Below are positions 9,721 to 18,667 of a stretch of 64,000 nucleotides of DNA, piece after piece (position 1 is the first letter of the stretch; each line of letters begins with the position of its first letter). The notes beneath the pieces are model-generated. The model was not told the DNA's origin. It saw only the letters and a program-made list of their open reading frames with translations, and did no database searches. A program made the translations under genes and the position numbers. The stretch comes from an uncultured Mucilaginibacter sp. (GTDB lineage: Bacteria; Bacteroidota; Bacteroidia; Sphingobacteriales; Sphingobacteriaceae): positions 1-64,000 of the forward strand of contig NZ_CAJYGQ010000001.1 in the NCBI RefSeq assembly GCF_913773635.1, read 5' to 3'.

Positions 9721-11028
9721 TCAAACTCTGTCAGCTACGACAGGTGATTCGGTGGTTGAATCATCAGCTGGGCGTTTACGCCAGTAATTAGCCAGTATAG
9801 AGCCGGAGATATTCATCCACGGACTGAACACCGCAGCTGCCAAGCCAACTGTAGCTAATTTCCCCATGGTGCCGGCCAAACCTGAGGCCATACCACCGTT
9901 TTGTAAACCTACTTCAAAGGCTACAGTACGCGATGAATTTTTATCCAAGCCAAACAGGCGACTTAGCCAGTAGCCAAAAAAGTACCCTGCACCGTTGTGT
10001 ATTACCGATGCTATAAAGAGCAATAAACCTACGTTTAACAAATTTTCGCGTCCGGCAGCTGTAGTTACGGCCGTAAAGTACACAATGCCAAACATGGAAA
10101 GGTAGGGTATAAATTCGTCAACCTTAGGCAAAGATCTATAAAGCTGGTGATACACAGCTCCGACCAAAAAGGCGCCAATCATAAAGCCAAAAACTTCTAA
10201 AGAGAGTAGAGCAGCTTCGTTAAAATAGCTCTCATATATACGGTATAACTCTAAGGGTAGGGCAGCAAGGTAACAGGCACATAGCAATGCAATTATGTAA
10301 ACTTTACGACGCTGTGGTGAAAGTGCCCGCTTCAAATAATCATGTAACAAGGCTGCACCTATAGGTACCAACACTATTTTGATGATTTCCATCATCATGT
10401 TAATGAATTTGATTTGAATTAGTGTGCCCGCCAGCAACTTCATCAGCACAGGAGTCAAAAAAGGAGCTGCCAACGTTGCCATTGCTGTAACCGTTACCGA
10501 TAATACAAGGTTTGCACGTGCCAGGTAAACCATTACGTTTGAAGCTAACCCGCTTGAACAGGATCCTATAAGGATGATTCCGGCAGCTATTTCGGGCTCA
10601 AAGTTAAACACCTTGGTAAGCAGCAAGCCCATTAGCGGCATTACAGTAAAGTGGCAAGCTAACCCTATCAATACACCCTTGCTGGTACTACCAAGGCCTG
10701 TAAAATCGCGAAGGCTCATTTGTATGCCCATGCCAAACATCACCATTTGCACCACAGCCAAAATGAGCCACTTATTGCGCAAGTCAAAACTGCCCCACTT
10801 TAAAAAAGCTCCGGGGTAAACCATAGCCGCAACCACAGCAGTGATAATCCATGCCGTGTATTGATAATTTGCTACAGCAGGAACTGCACCTATACCAATG
10901 GCTCCAAATAGGCAAAGACAAACAGCAGCTGGCTGCCAAATGTTGGCTGATAGTGAAAATAAACCGTACAGTAAAACCAGTGCAGCAATTCCGGCTGCAT
11001 TTAGGCATGCTTTTCTAACCGTTTTCAT
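9721..11028 (-). CDS. Bile acid:sodium symporter (BASS) family permease
   Basis: 435 residues, strongly hydrophobic throughout. BASS-family signatures include MFGMGIQMSLRDF (about residues 97-109) and GSCSSGLASNVMVYLARA, followed by a helix with VTAMATLAAPFLTP. It is longer than typical members (about 320) because of an N-terminal extension with two or three extra hydrophobic helices. BASS transporters import organic anions such as bile acids or 2-keto acids with sodium. As the last gene of the acid-sugar cluster, starting 13 bases from its neighbour, it probably moves the acid substrate or an acid product. The actual substrate is not readable from sequence. Confidence 0.82.
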   Translation of the reverse strand: MKTVRKACLNAAGIAALVLLYGLFSLSANIWQPAAVCLCLFGAIGIGAVPAVANYQYTAWIITAVVAAMVYPGAFLKWGSFDLRNKWLILAVVQMVMFGMGIQMSLRDFTGLGSTSKGVLIGLACHFTVMPLMGLLLTKVFNFEPEIAAGIILIGSCSSGLASNVMVYLARANLVLSVTVTAMATLAAPFLTPVLMKLLAGTLIQIKFINMMMEIIKIVLVPIGAALLHDYLKRALSPQRRKVYIIALLCACYLAALPLELYRIYESYFNEAALLSLEVFGFMIGAFLVGAVYHQLYRSLPKVDEFIPYLSMFGIVYFTAVTTAAGRENLLNVGLLLFIASVIHNGAGYFFGYWLSRLFGLDKNSSRTVAFEVGLQNGGMASGLAGTMGKLATVGLAAAVFSPWMNISGSILANYWRKRPADDSTTESPVVADRV

Positions 11029-11040
11029 CGGTTGAAATGG

Positions 11041-11694
11041 TTAAAGTACGGTTGCTATATACTTTATAGCAGTTGGCGGACTTGCAACGATTGGAACTGT
11101 TTTGTCAGTTTCGTTTAATCCATCTACCACCCGCGCCATAGATGCCTGCGCCAGAAGAATTACGTCAACCTGTGCCGATAGCTCACGCAGGGCAGCTGTT
11201 ACAATATTATCGTGGGTATCTGTATCGCCACTCATCAGTGCCTCAAACGCACCGTCGCACAGCTTTGAGGTTAGCTCAATCTCTTTACTAGCCAAGGCGG
11301 CACGGCGTATCACTAAATCGCTTGTTGGTTCTAGCGTAGTTGATAGGGTTGCTATAACGCCAATGCGTTTACCCATTCGTACGGCCTCGTCGGCCATTGG
11401 CTGGTCTACACGTAATACAGGTACACCGGCATTTTCGGCGGCTGCTTCTACAGCCGGACCAATTGACGAACAGGTTACCAAGATATAATCAGCACCCGAA
11501 TCTTGTGCCGAAGCCACATAATCGGCCACGCGTTTGCTAATGGCAGGAGTGAGGCTACCACGGCTCCTGATGTTTTTTACCAAGCTATCATCAACAATAT
11601 TTACAATGTTTACGCCGGGCAGTTGGTCTTTAACCAATTGCTGAAACACAGGTATCAGCGTATGCGACGTGTGAATTAATGCTAATGTCTTCAT
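11041..11694 (-). CDS. Asp/Glu-racemase-superfamily protein lacking the second catalytic cysteine
   Basis: 217 residues with the Asp/Glu/hydantoin racemase fold: an N-terminal IHTSHTLIP, the first cysteine region ILVTCSSIGP (C75), and a second-half GKRIGVIATLSTT. Racemases and maleate isomerases of this superfamily use two facing cysteines. Here the second site (about residues 181-186) reads LAQASM, with no cysteine. A classical two-base racemase is therefore unlikely; a one-cysteine isomerase, decarboxylase or lyase role is possible. It lies 7 bases after the kinase gene in the acid-sugar cluster and so probably acts on a cluster intermediate. Confidence 0.8.
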   Translation of the reverse strand: MKTLALIHTSHTLIPVFQQLVKDQLPGVNIVNIVDDSLVKNIRSRGSLTPAISKRVADYVASAQDSGADYILVTCSSIGPAVEAAAENAGVPVLRVDQPMADEAVRMGKRIGVIATLSTTLEPTSDLVIRRAALASKEIELTSKLCDGAFEALMSGDTDTHDNIVTAALRELSAQVDVILLAQASMARVVDGLNETDKTVPIVASPPTAIKYIATVL

Positions 11695-11701
11695 TTATAA
11701 T

Positions 11702-13099
11702 TTATAATGGTTTTCCTTTTAGTGCAGTTAAGTAGTAGTTGTCATCGCCCACCTGCCCACCTTTAATATTTACCTGTAGCCCATCTACAGGTTTACCGGG
11801 GGCATAGGCTTTGCATAGTGGCGCACCTGTCCACAATGGCGCTATCATTTCAACCGCTTCAATGCCCAATGCGCGCGCGGTATAACTTGAGGTGTCACCT
11901 CCGGCAATCACTAAACGTTTAATATTGGTTTGATTAATTACGGCATTGGCCACCAAGCCAAGTGCAGTACCGAATATTTTGGGAGTTTGCGTACGTATGG
12001 TTTGTGCATCCCAGCCACGTTTTTCAAACATTGCCTTTGCATCTTTTATACGCTCGTCATGGTTGCCGGTGCTGGTATGTATAATCACACTTTTGCCTTG
12101 ATGAATACTGTTTACCGCAGCTGCAATGACAGGTAAAATAGTAGCTTTTATGTCTGCTCCCTGCGCTAAAGCCGTAGTATTTATGGGAATGCTTTCAAAA
12201 TCATGAGCCAAAGCAGTTTCAATTTGCCTTGACGTTACGGGCGAACAACTGCCCGAAATTACCAGCAACTGTTCTACCTCATCCGCTGCAGCCCATGTTG
12301 CAGGCGAATTCACTTCATGTGCCGATTGCCAGTAACTGCCCAAAGCCATCTCGATGCCAGATGAGCCTACCGAAAAAAGCGGACTTTGTCTGTCTGCATA
12401 ATCATCTATTAATTGGCCTGCCTGCCTTAAATGTTCTTCTTCTAAGCCATCGAACAAAACAATTTTAGCCCCCGATTGGGTGATGGTTTTTAAAGATTGC
12501 CTGGCATCCTCTAAAGGCTGCGTTATCTTGAAGACATCCATCAGGCCAATACTTTTGTCGGTTTGTTTAGCCAAATGCACCCTTAAATCGCTTTCGTCAG
12601 CCGGTGTAACCGGGTGGCAACGCATGGATGGATGACGGTCTAAACGAAAGACTTCACCTTTGCTGCCAATGCCCATGCGGGCAAACAGGTTGCCAAAAAA
12701 ACAATATCTGCCTAAAGCGGGTGCAGCTACTAGTAGGGGTACAAACGGCGCTTTAAATGCTTCTGCTCCAACATCTATAGCCCGGCCAATGCTGCCAATA
12801 GTGGGCGAAGAATCGAACGTGGAGCAAACCTTATAATGAACATGCGGAGCACCTAATAATTTAAGCGCCTTAAAGGCTGGCTTCAATACAGCCTCCATAT
12901 CATCAGGTGACATAGAGCGCGTTAGCCCGGCTACACCAATAGCCTGTAAATTCTTATACTGTAATAATTGCTCAGCTGTTGGCGGCTGCATAAACAACAC
13001 CGTCTTTATACCTGCACGGCTCAAAAATTCCAGCGCATCTGTCGATCCTGTGAAATCATCGCCATAGTAGGCCAATAAAAGTTGATTGTTTACCGCCAT
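11702..13099 (-). CDS. DUF1537 four-carbon/acid-sugar kinase family protein
   Basis: 465 residues, close to the family norm. The N-terminal domain starts with the substrate-binding motif YYGDDFTGSTDALE (about 11-24). The C-terminal nucleotide-binding domain has IHTSTGNHD and VIAGGDTSSYTARALGIEA. DUF1537 enzymes are ATP-dependent kinases of acid sugars (OtnK, DtnK and OiaK types) and act after oxidation of the sugar acid. Its gene starts 7 bases after the RuBisCO-like gene. In D-apionate pathways the same kinase/RuBisCO-like pairing phosphorylates 3-oxo-isoapionate before C-C cleavage, so a comparable substrate is likely. The exact substrate is inference. Confidence 0.9.
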   Translation of the reverse strand: MAVNNQLLLAYYGDDFTGSTDALEFLSRAGIKTVLFMQPPTAEQLLQYKNLQAIGVAGLTRSMSPDDMEAVLKPAFKALKLLGAPHVHYKVCSTFDSSPTIGSIGRAIDVGAEAFKAPFVPLLVAAPALGRYCFFGNLFARMGIGSKGEVFRLDRHPSMRCHPVTPADESDLRVHLAKQTDKSIGLMDVFKITQPLEDARQSLKTITQSGAKIVLFDGLEEEHLRQAGQLIDDYADRQSPLFSVGSSGIEMALGSYWQSAHEVNSPATWAAADEVEQLLVISGSCSPVTSRQIETALAHDFESIPINTTALAQGADIKATILPVIAAAVNSIHQGKSVIIHTSTGNHDERIKDAKAMFEKRGWDAQTIRTQTPKIFGTALGLVANAVINQTNIKRLVIAGGDTSSYTARALGIEAVEMIAPLWTGAPLCKAYAPGKPVDGLQVNIKGGQVGDDNYYLTALKGKPL

Positions 13100-13106
13100 G
13101 CTTCAA

Positions 13107-14351
13107 CTATTTAGCGCCAAATTTTTTAACTGAATTATTAAACTCAGGGTAGGTTGATGCTGCTTGTTCGAGGGTTAGTCCGTCAACAGCGCCTTTCCAG
13201 GCTTGTTGCAGCGCTACAACACCGCCGGTTGGCCCATCAGGATGAGCCATAATACCGCCGCCTGCCATGTAAAGCAAATCGGTGGTTTGGGTACGACGAT
13301 AGGTTTCAAAAGCCTGACCACCCCACTGGCCCGATGATACCACCGGTAATACAGTAGAGCCGTTATCTAAAGGTTTTAGACAGGCCTCAATAGAGCGAGC
13401 TACAGAATCATCCGACTCCCAAAACTTATTTTGAATGCCGTTTACGTGTATCTGGTCAACCCCGGCCAAACGCCAAAGCTTTTGGTACGCCGGGAACTCG
13501 ATACCCAGCAACGGGTGACGGTTAAGCATACCCCAACCGTTGCGGTGCCCATGAATGGCTAACTCACGTTGATCGCATATTTTTTTTACTCCCGATAAAC
13601 CCACGCTGTTAAGACTTACCATGGCACAAGTGCCGCCAGCATTCACAATGTATTCATACCGGCCAAGCATCTTGTCAACCTCATCGCTTAAGTTAAAGGC
13701 ATACATTACTTTTTTACCGGTTTTATCGGCGTGAGCATTAATTACACGCATAATAGCATCAACCCGGTCTTCAAATGATGAGTTGGCCGATGCGGAAAGC
13801 AGCTCATCATCTTTGATAAAGTCGATACCTGCTTCGGCTAAAGTCTTAACTAATTCGGCCGTTTGCTCAGGCGTCATGCCTATGCTGGGCTTAATGATGG
13901 TACCAATCAGCGGACGACCTTGTACACCGGTTAATTGGCGACAACCGTCAATCCCAAACTGCGGTCCTTTAAAATGCTTGCTATATGAAGGCGGCAGTTC
14001 AATATCCATCAGTTTTAAGCCGGTAAACTGTGTTATTTCATATAAATTACCTTGCAGCGTAGATATCAGTACAGGCAGATTGTATCCAAAATTTTCAACC
14101 GACCATGAAACCTCAATGCTGGCGCGATGGTACTCGCCGGTTTTGGAGGTAGCGCCTGGTATAGCAGGCTCTTTTACCGTTTCGAGATGAGTGATTTTCT
14201 CAACCCGTGCCGCAAAACGTGCTTTTAACTCCTCCGTTTCACCCGGAACAGCCACAAACGTACCGCTTGATTGCTCACCGGCTAGCACTTGGGCAGCCTT
14301 CTCTAATTCGTAAGGGGTTTCAATATAATATTTACCGGTAACTCTTTCCAT
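13107..14351 (-). CDS. RuBisCO-like protein (form IV-type large subunit)
   Basis: 414 residues with RuBisCO N-terminal and barrel domains. Residues matching the active site are mostly present: K154 in TIIKPSIG (K175), the carbamylation motif DFIKDDE with K180, D182 and E183, H269-R270 in HGHR, H302, loop-6 K309 and S339/S340. The usual second lysine of KPKLG is S156, typical of non-carboxylating members. RuBisCO-like proteins beside DUF1537 kinases cleave or decarboxylate 3-oxo-isoapionate 4-phosphate in D-apiose/D-apionate catabolism, and that type of reaction on a phosphorylated keto-acid sugar is the most likely role here. It starts 2 bases after the permease gene and precedes the kinase. 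It is not expected to fix CO2, and no small subunit is present. Confidence 0.92.
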   Translation of the reverse strand: MERVTGKYYIETPYELEKAAQVLAGEQSSGTFVAVPGETEELKARFAARVEKITHLETVKEPAIPGATSKTGEYHRASIEVSWSVENFGYNLPVLISTLQGNLYEITQFTGLKLMDIELPPSYSKHFKGPQFGIDGCRQLTGVQGRPLIGTIIKPSIGMTPEQTAELVKTLAEAGIDFIKDDELLSASANSSFEDRVDAIMRVINAHADKTGKKVMYAFNLSDEVDKMLGRYEYIVNAGGTCAMVSLNSVGLSGVKKICDQRELAIHGHRNGWGMLNRHPLLGIEFPAYQKLWRLAGVDQIHVNGIQNKFWESDDSVARSIEACLKPLDNGSTVLPVVSSGQWGGQAFETYRRTQTTDLLYMAGGGIMAHPDGPTGGVVALQQAWKGAVDGLTLEQAASTYPEFNNSVKKFGAK

Positions 14352-14353
14352 AA

Positions 14354-15664
14354 CTAAACTGTAACGATTTGTTTCTTGATTTTATAACCGTTTAGGCCAA
14401 AGTATAGGATAATCAGGAAGCACAGTAGCGGTACAATGTAGCCCGATTGAACATTATCGCCGTTACTGTCAATAATAAGTCCCATAATGACAGGCAGTAT
14501 CGCACCGCCAACTATCGACATAATCAACCATGAAGAACCCGGTTTGGTGTCATCACCTAATCCTTCAACTCCTAATGCAAATATTGTAGGGAACATGATA
14601 GACATAAAAAAGCCCACACCGCCTAAAGCATAAATTACATACCCACCCTCGCCTAAAATGGCTACCACGCAAAGCAATGTAGCGAGTACGGCAAATACTG
14701 ATAGTAAAACATTTGGCTTTATATATTTGAGTAAGAAAGTACCAATGAAGCGTCCGGCAACAAATAAGCCACCATACAGCCAGCTTAAATAAGTGCCTGC
14801 AGTTTTCTCGTCAAAATGTGCGCCTTGATGGGCCATACGTATAAAAAAACTGGTTACACAAACCTGCGCACCCACATAAAAGAATTGAGCAATAACTGCC
14901 CAAAGCAAATGACGGTGACGTAGAGCGCCTAAAAAGCTACCGCCAGATGTCTCTTCCTTGGCTCTGTTTTTTATTTCGGGCAAATTGCTCACTTTAAACA
15001 GTAAAGCCACTGCAATTAATACACAGGCTAAAATAATGTAAGGCACTTTAACCGATGCTGCTTCGCCCGCAAAGTAGTTGGCCCTTTCAACGGCGCTCAT
15101 AGCGGCCAGTTGTGCTTCGGTATACTCTTTACCTGATAGAATAAATATGGTGCCCAAATATGGCCCTACAATAGTGGCAAGACCATTAAATGATGCGGCA
15201 AGGTTGATACGTGTAGTAGCACCTGCCGGGTCGCCCAAAACGGTGGCGTAAGGGTTTGCAGCGGTTTCCAGGGTTGCTAATCCACACCCTATAATGAATA
15301 AAGCACCTAAGAATATAGGATAACTTAGCGTATTTGCTGCCGGAACGAACAGGAATGCTCCACCTGCAAAAAGGGTTAAGCCAATAATTATGCTGTTTTT
15401 ATAACCAAACTTTTTTAGCAACATGCCTGCCGGAATAGCCATCAGAAAATAGGCGGCAAAAACCGAAGTGTCAATAAGTGTTGATTGCCAGTTTTTTAAT
15501 TGACATGCTTTTCTTAAATGTGGAATAAGTATCGAATCCAGGTTGTGGGCCATACCCCACAAAAAGAAAAGGCTAACAATTAAAATAAAAGGTAAAGTGT
15601 AGCTTTTACCTGTAGAATTAGTTTCGGTTACCAGGCCTGAATCCTGGTCGGTAATTAATGCCAT
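14354..15664 (-). CDS. FucP-like sugar MFS transporter
   Basis: 436 residues with about twelve hydrophobic helices. The FucP subgroup of the major facilitator superfamily is recognised from LFFLWGMAHNLDSILIPHL near the first helix and GCGLATLETAANPYATVLG in helix four to five. Members import L-fucose and other sugars with protons across the inner membrane. It sits between the MaoC gene and the RuBisCO-like gene, 2 bases from the latter, so it is probably the importer for the cluster's sugar or sugar acid. The cluster also ends with a BASS permease, giving two unrelated transporters in one unit. Confidence 0.88.
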   Translation of the reverse strand: MALITDQDSGLVTETNSTGKSYTLPFILIVSLFFLWGMAHNLDSILIPHLRKACQLKNWQSTLIDTSVFAAYFLMAIPAGMLLKKFGYKNSIIIGLTLFAGGAFLFVPAANTLSYPIFLGALFIIGCGLATLETAANPYATVLGDPAGATTRINLAASFNGLATIVGPYLGTIFILSGKEYTEAQLAAMSAVERANYFAGEAASVKVPYIILACVLIAVALLFKVSNLPEIKNRAKEETSGGSFLGALRHRHLLWAVIAQFFYVGAQVCVTSFFIRMAHQGAHFDEKTAGTYLSWLYGGLFVAGRFIGTFLLKYIKPNVLLSVFAVLATLLCVVAILGEGGYVIYALGGVGFFMSIMFPTIFALGVEGLGDDTKPGSSWLIMSIVGGAILPVIMGLIIDSNGDNVQSGYIVPLLCFLIILYFGLNGYKIKKQIVTV

Positions 15665-15686
15665 TAGTTTAAATTTGGTTATGGGG

Positions 15687-16130
15687 TTAATTTTTGCGCT
15701 TCGTCAGGAGCAGGTGGTCGCAGGCCAGCACAACTTCCCCGTGCTGATTAATGACTTCCACATGTTCGGTAACGGTACCGTATTCAGGCTTTTTAGCATC
15801 CGTTTTTTCAGAAATAGTTACCTCTGAATGGATGGTGTCGCCAATAAATACCGGTTTTACAAAGCGCAATTTATCATAACCTTTTGAAAAAGCTTCAGGA
15901 TTTATTTCGGAAGCGGTTAAGCCAATGCCAATAGCAAATATCATAGTGCCGTGGGCTATACGCTGTTTGAACGGCTGGGTAGCACACCATTCGGCATCTA
16001 AGTGGTGCGGAAAAAAATCGCCCGTGTGGCCCGCGTGCACCACAAAGTCGGTTTCGGTAATAGTGCGGCCAAGGGTTACGCGTTTATCGCCTATGGTATA
16101 ATCTTCAAAAAAGGTTGATTTAAAGTACAT
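15687..16130 (-). CDS. MaoC-type hydratase/dehydratase
   Basis: 147 residues from the ATG at 16130; the frame could open six codons earlier at a GTG. It has the single hot-dog domain of MaoC/R-specific enoyl hydratases: the pattern [14 protein letters not shown] gives the catalytic Asp and His (D38, H43), followed by RIAHGTM and the [10 protein letters not shown] strand region. Family members add or remove water on acyl-CoA esters. In a cluster with two CoA-transferases, dehydration of a hydroxyacyl-CoA is the natural reading. It is the first gene after the 193-bp repeat-bearing gap, so a separate transcript start is possible. Confidence 0.87.
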   Translation of the reverse strand: MYFKSTFFEDYTIGDKRVTLGRTITETDFVVHAGHTGDFFPHHLDAEWCATQPFKQRIAHGTMIFAIGIGLTASEINPEAFSKGYDKLRFVKPVFIGDTIHSEVTISEKTDAKKPEYGTVTEHVEVINQHGEVVLACDHLLLTKRKN

Positions 16131-16144
16131 AGTATTTTTTGATT

Positions 16145-16183
16145 TCACCGATTGATTTTATGATATCACCGATGCTTTGATTT
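16145..16183. repeat. Short imperfect direct repeat
   Basis: TCACCGATTGATTT (16145-16158) and TCACCGATGCTTTGATTT (16166-16183) share the TCACCGAT core and a TGATTT end. They lie at the start of the gap upstream of the MaoC gene. This could be an operator or only debris of an intergenic repeat. Confidence 0.35.
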
Positions 16184-16193
16184 ATTTAATCGA

Positions 16194-16275
16194 GTCATTT
16201 CGAACGATAGAGAGAAATCTTTTTAGCTTGATAAGCTGAACGCTTTGAAAAGATTTCTCCCTAAGTCGAAATGAC
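16194..16275. repeat. 82-bp palindromic intergenic repeat
   Basis: Outer arms GTCATTTCGA (16194-16203) and TCGAAATGAC (16266-16275) match perfectly. Inner arms GAGAAATCTTTT (16212-16223) and AAAAGATTTCTC (16248-16259) also match perfectly. A small AGCTTGATAAGCT hairpin lies in the loop. The symmetry, length and intergenic position fit a REP- or MITE-like element; I recall similar GTCATTTCGA-edged elements in related genomes but cannot check. It splits the acid-sugar cluster and could fold in the transcript as an attenuator or processing site. Confidence 0.75.
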
Positions 16276-16341
16276 AGTTTTCTTAGTTTATTTTAATTAC
16301 AGATACTATTATGCTAATTCTTTAATTCAGTAAATTCTGAT

Positions 16342-17421
16342 TCAGACATTAGCCAATTTCTCACTTACCACAACACCGCCATTATCGCTGCTTTGATAAG
16401 CACTTTCAACAACGGCCATGGTTTTTACTACGTCTTCTACATGGGTAGGTAATACATCAGTCTCGCTGTTTTGGTAGCGCATAAGGCTGGACATGGTGCC
16501 GATGAATGCATCCGGGAACCATGAGCCTTCCAGCTCAATTTCTTTCCATTTAAGTTGTTTGCCTTCTTCGATAATGCAGTATTCAAACTTGTCGGGTACG
16601 CCATGCGGATAATCCATTAGCAAACCCATACGGGCTTTGATGGCGCCTTTGGTACCTTCCCATTTTATAAAGCTTTCCTGGTTGTGGGGGCCAAATGAGT
16701 GATCGTGATTGGTGTTAATCACCGCATGCATGGTATCGCCATAATCAAACAAAATGGTTGACCGTGAAGACGACAGCTTTTTAGCCGGATGTTTCAGCGT
16801 TTTAGCATACACGCTCCGCGGATCACCCAAAAATGAGCGCATCAAATCAATGTAGTGAATGCTGTGGTATTGTATCTCCAAACGCGGGTGCACCATCACA
16901 AAGGGAAATAATTCCCAAGGCGTTTCAAGGGTTACACGCACCTCCATATCATAAAGTTCACCAATCAGGCCTTGCTCTATCATGTAGCGGGCAGCGCTTA
17001 CATAAGGCGCAAAACGCAACTGGCAGTTAATGGCAGCATTCAATTTTTTGCGCCTGCAAACCTCCAGTATTTCTTTAGTTTGCCAAAAGTAGTCGCCCAT
17101 GGGTTTTTGTATGAGCACGCCGCAACCGTCGGGCAGTTGTTCCAGCGTTTCCACAAACTTTTCCGGCATTATGGTGATGTCGTAAACTGCATTAGCCGGT
17201 GCATTTGCTACGGCATCAGCAACGGTATCGTACACGTTAGGTATTCCCCACTCTGCGGCCAGCTTTTCGGCGCGGGCGCGGGTGCGATTGGTTATGCCCA
17301 CAACGCTGAAGCCGGCTTTTTTATAAGCAGGCAAATGCGCATCGGCCACAATGCCACCTGCGCCTATAATAATGATAGGTAGCGGGGTTTGTGGTAGTAT
17401 GGGTTTGTAAGGTATTTGCAT
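16342..17421 (-). CDS. Gfo/Idh/MocA-family oxidoreductase
   Basis: 359 residues. The N-terminal Rossmann domain has IIIIGAGGIVADAH (about 16-29) and, at the end of the domain, IQKPMGD, where Q105-K106-P107 replaces the usual EKP. The C-terminal alpha/beta domain holds the family helix with HSIHYIDLMRSFLGDP. Such enzymes oxidise or reduce sugars and sugar acids with NAD(P). D-apiose dehydrogenases are, as I recall, in this superfamily, so oxidation of the incoming sugar is a reasonable guess. It begins 4 bases after the second solute-binding-like gene and is the last gene before the repeat element. Confidence 0.87.
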   Translation of the reverse strand: MQIPYKPILPQTPLPIIIIGAGGIVADAHLPAYKKAGFSVVGITNRTRARAEKLAAEWGIPNVYDTVADAVANAPANAVYDITIMPEKFVETLEQLPDGCGVLIQKPMGDYFWQTKEILEVCRRKKLNAAINCQLRFAPYVSAARYMIEQGLIGELYDMEVRVTLETPWELFPFVMVHPRLEIQYHSIHYIDLMRSFLGDPRSVYAKTLKHPAKKLSSSRSTILFDYGDTMHAVINTNHDHSFGPHNQESFIKWEGTKGAIKARMGLLMDYPHGVPDKFEYCIIEEGKQLKWKEIELEGSWFPDAFIGTMSSLMRYQNSETDVLPTHVEDVVKTMAVVESAYQSSDNGGVVVSEKLANV

Positions 17422-17425
17422 GTTT

Positions 17426-18664
17426 TTAAGAAGTAGTAAGTTTTGCGATTTTTTGCTGCGCGATATTTAATATCTCCTCCACGGCACTATCAGTATTTAA
17501 GGCAGCTAAAACAGCTTCATCAATAACATGAGCTATTTGCGCCCAGTTGCTTTTTTGGGGGAGCATACGGGCTACGGTATGAAGTTCTTCCAGTTTGTGA
17601 TAGTACGGAATGATAGCATTTACACCGCCATCGTTCCAGGTTGATATACGGCAGCCTATACCGCCTTCTAAGGTTAATAGTTTATCGTTACGCTGATTTA
17701 CGGCAAAGCGTAGAAAATCATAAGCCGTTTGCTTGTGCCTGCTTCCTGAGCCAATGGTGTACAACCAATAAACGTTTAGTGACGCCGATTCGGAGCCTGA
17801 TGCAGCGGGTAATTTAGCCACATCAACCTTGCCTTTAACGGCCGATTCGGCAATTACCTCGCACATGGATGCAAAACCAAACCAGTTCACCATCATGGCA
17901 GCCTCGCCGCGCGCAAAGGCCATACCCATTTGTACCGATTCATAATTAACCGATTGCGGGTGTACAGCTGTTTTATCGAGTAACAGTTGCTTGTAAAACT
18001 CCAGCGCTTCGATGGCCTGCGGAGTATCAATTTTTACTTTGCCATTGGCATCAGTTAGCTGGCCGCCGCGTGTCCATAACTGTAATACAAAATCAAACAC
18101 GGTATTATGGCCGTCGGGGTAACCGGCAAACACGGTACCAAAGAGGTTTTGTTCAGGACGATTGAAAAAACGCGCTACGGTTTGAAATTCGTCCCACGTT
18201 TGCGGTACGCGTAGGGGAGTGCCATGCTGGTTGAAATAGGCTTGCTGCTCCCGGCTGTCTTCAAACAAATCTTTGCGGTAAATAAAGCATTCCGGGCCAT
18301 CATGAAACGGCAACCCGGCTATGCTTTCGCCAAATTTTTGTGCAGATAATAGCGAATTACTCCATCCCGAAGGAAAATCTTCAGGTGGGTTTTGAGCAAT
18401 TAGAGGTTGAAGATCGAGCAGTGCACCAGTCGTCCAGGCTTCGTACAACCAGTCGGTTACCACATGCGCAATATCCCAATTGCCGTTTTGCAGCCCTTTT
18501 TGTTCAATGATGCTGTCATAAAGCAATTCCAAATCCATGGGTACCATTTCGGCATTCATTGTGCAGCCGGTTTCGGCGCAAAAGCTATCCCACATTTTTT
18601 GCAGGGCGCTTTCAAAAGGGCCAAATTTACGTACCGCTATCCTAATGGTATCTCGCTCACTCAT
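17426..18664 (-). CDS. Solute-binding-protein-like protein without signal peptide (second copy)
   Basis: 412 residues resembling the extracellular sugar-binding proteins of ABC importers (SBP_bac_1 type): an N-terminal IRIAVRKFGPFESALQKMW, a hinge-region WDIAHVVTDWLYEAW, a central YRKDLFED...VPQTWDEF, and GEAAMMVNWFGF. It starts MSERDTIRI directly, with no signal peptide, lipobox or membrane helix, so it should stay in the cytosol. No ABC permease or ATPase gene is in the window. It is 3 bases downstream of a CoA-transferase gene, mirroring the first pair. It may be a cytosolic ligand sensor, carrier or subunit; its function is unknown. Confidence 0.8.
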   Translation of the reverse strand: MSERDTIRIAVRKFGPFESALQKMWDSFCAETGCTMNAEMVPMDLELLYDSIIEQKGLQNGNWDIAHVVTDWLYEAWTTGALLDLQPLIAQNPPEDFPSGWSNSLLSAQKFGESIAGLPFHDGPECFIYRKDLFEDSREQQAYFNQHGTPLRVPQTWDEFQTVARFFNRPEQNLFGTVFAGYPDGHNTVFDFVLQLWTRGGQLTDANGKVKIDTPQAIEALEFYKQLLLDKTAVHPQSVNYESVQMGMAFARGEAAMMVNWFGFASMCEVIAESAVKGKVDVAKLPAASGSESASLNVYWLYTIGSGSRHKQTAYDFLRFAVNQRNDKLLTLEGGIGCRISTWNDGGVNAIIPYYHKLEELHTVARMLPQKSNWAQIAHVIDEAVLAALNTDSAVEEILNIAQQKIAKLTTS

Positions 18665-18667
18665 GGC

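Noticed and set aside
13107..14351. True carboxylating RuBisCO
   Set aside because: The KPKLG lysine is replaced, there is no small subunit, phosphoribulokinase or other Calvin gene, and the neighbours are acid-sugar genes.
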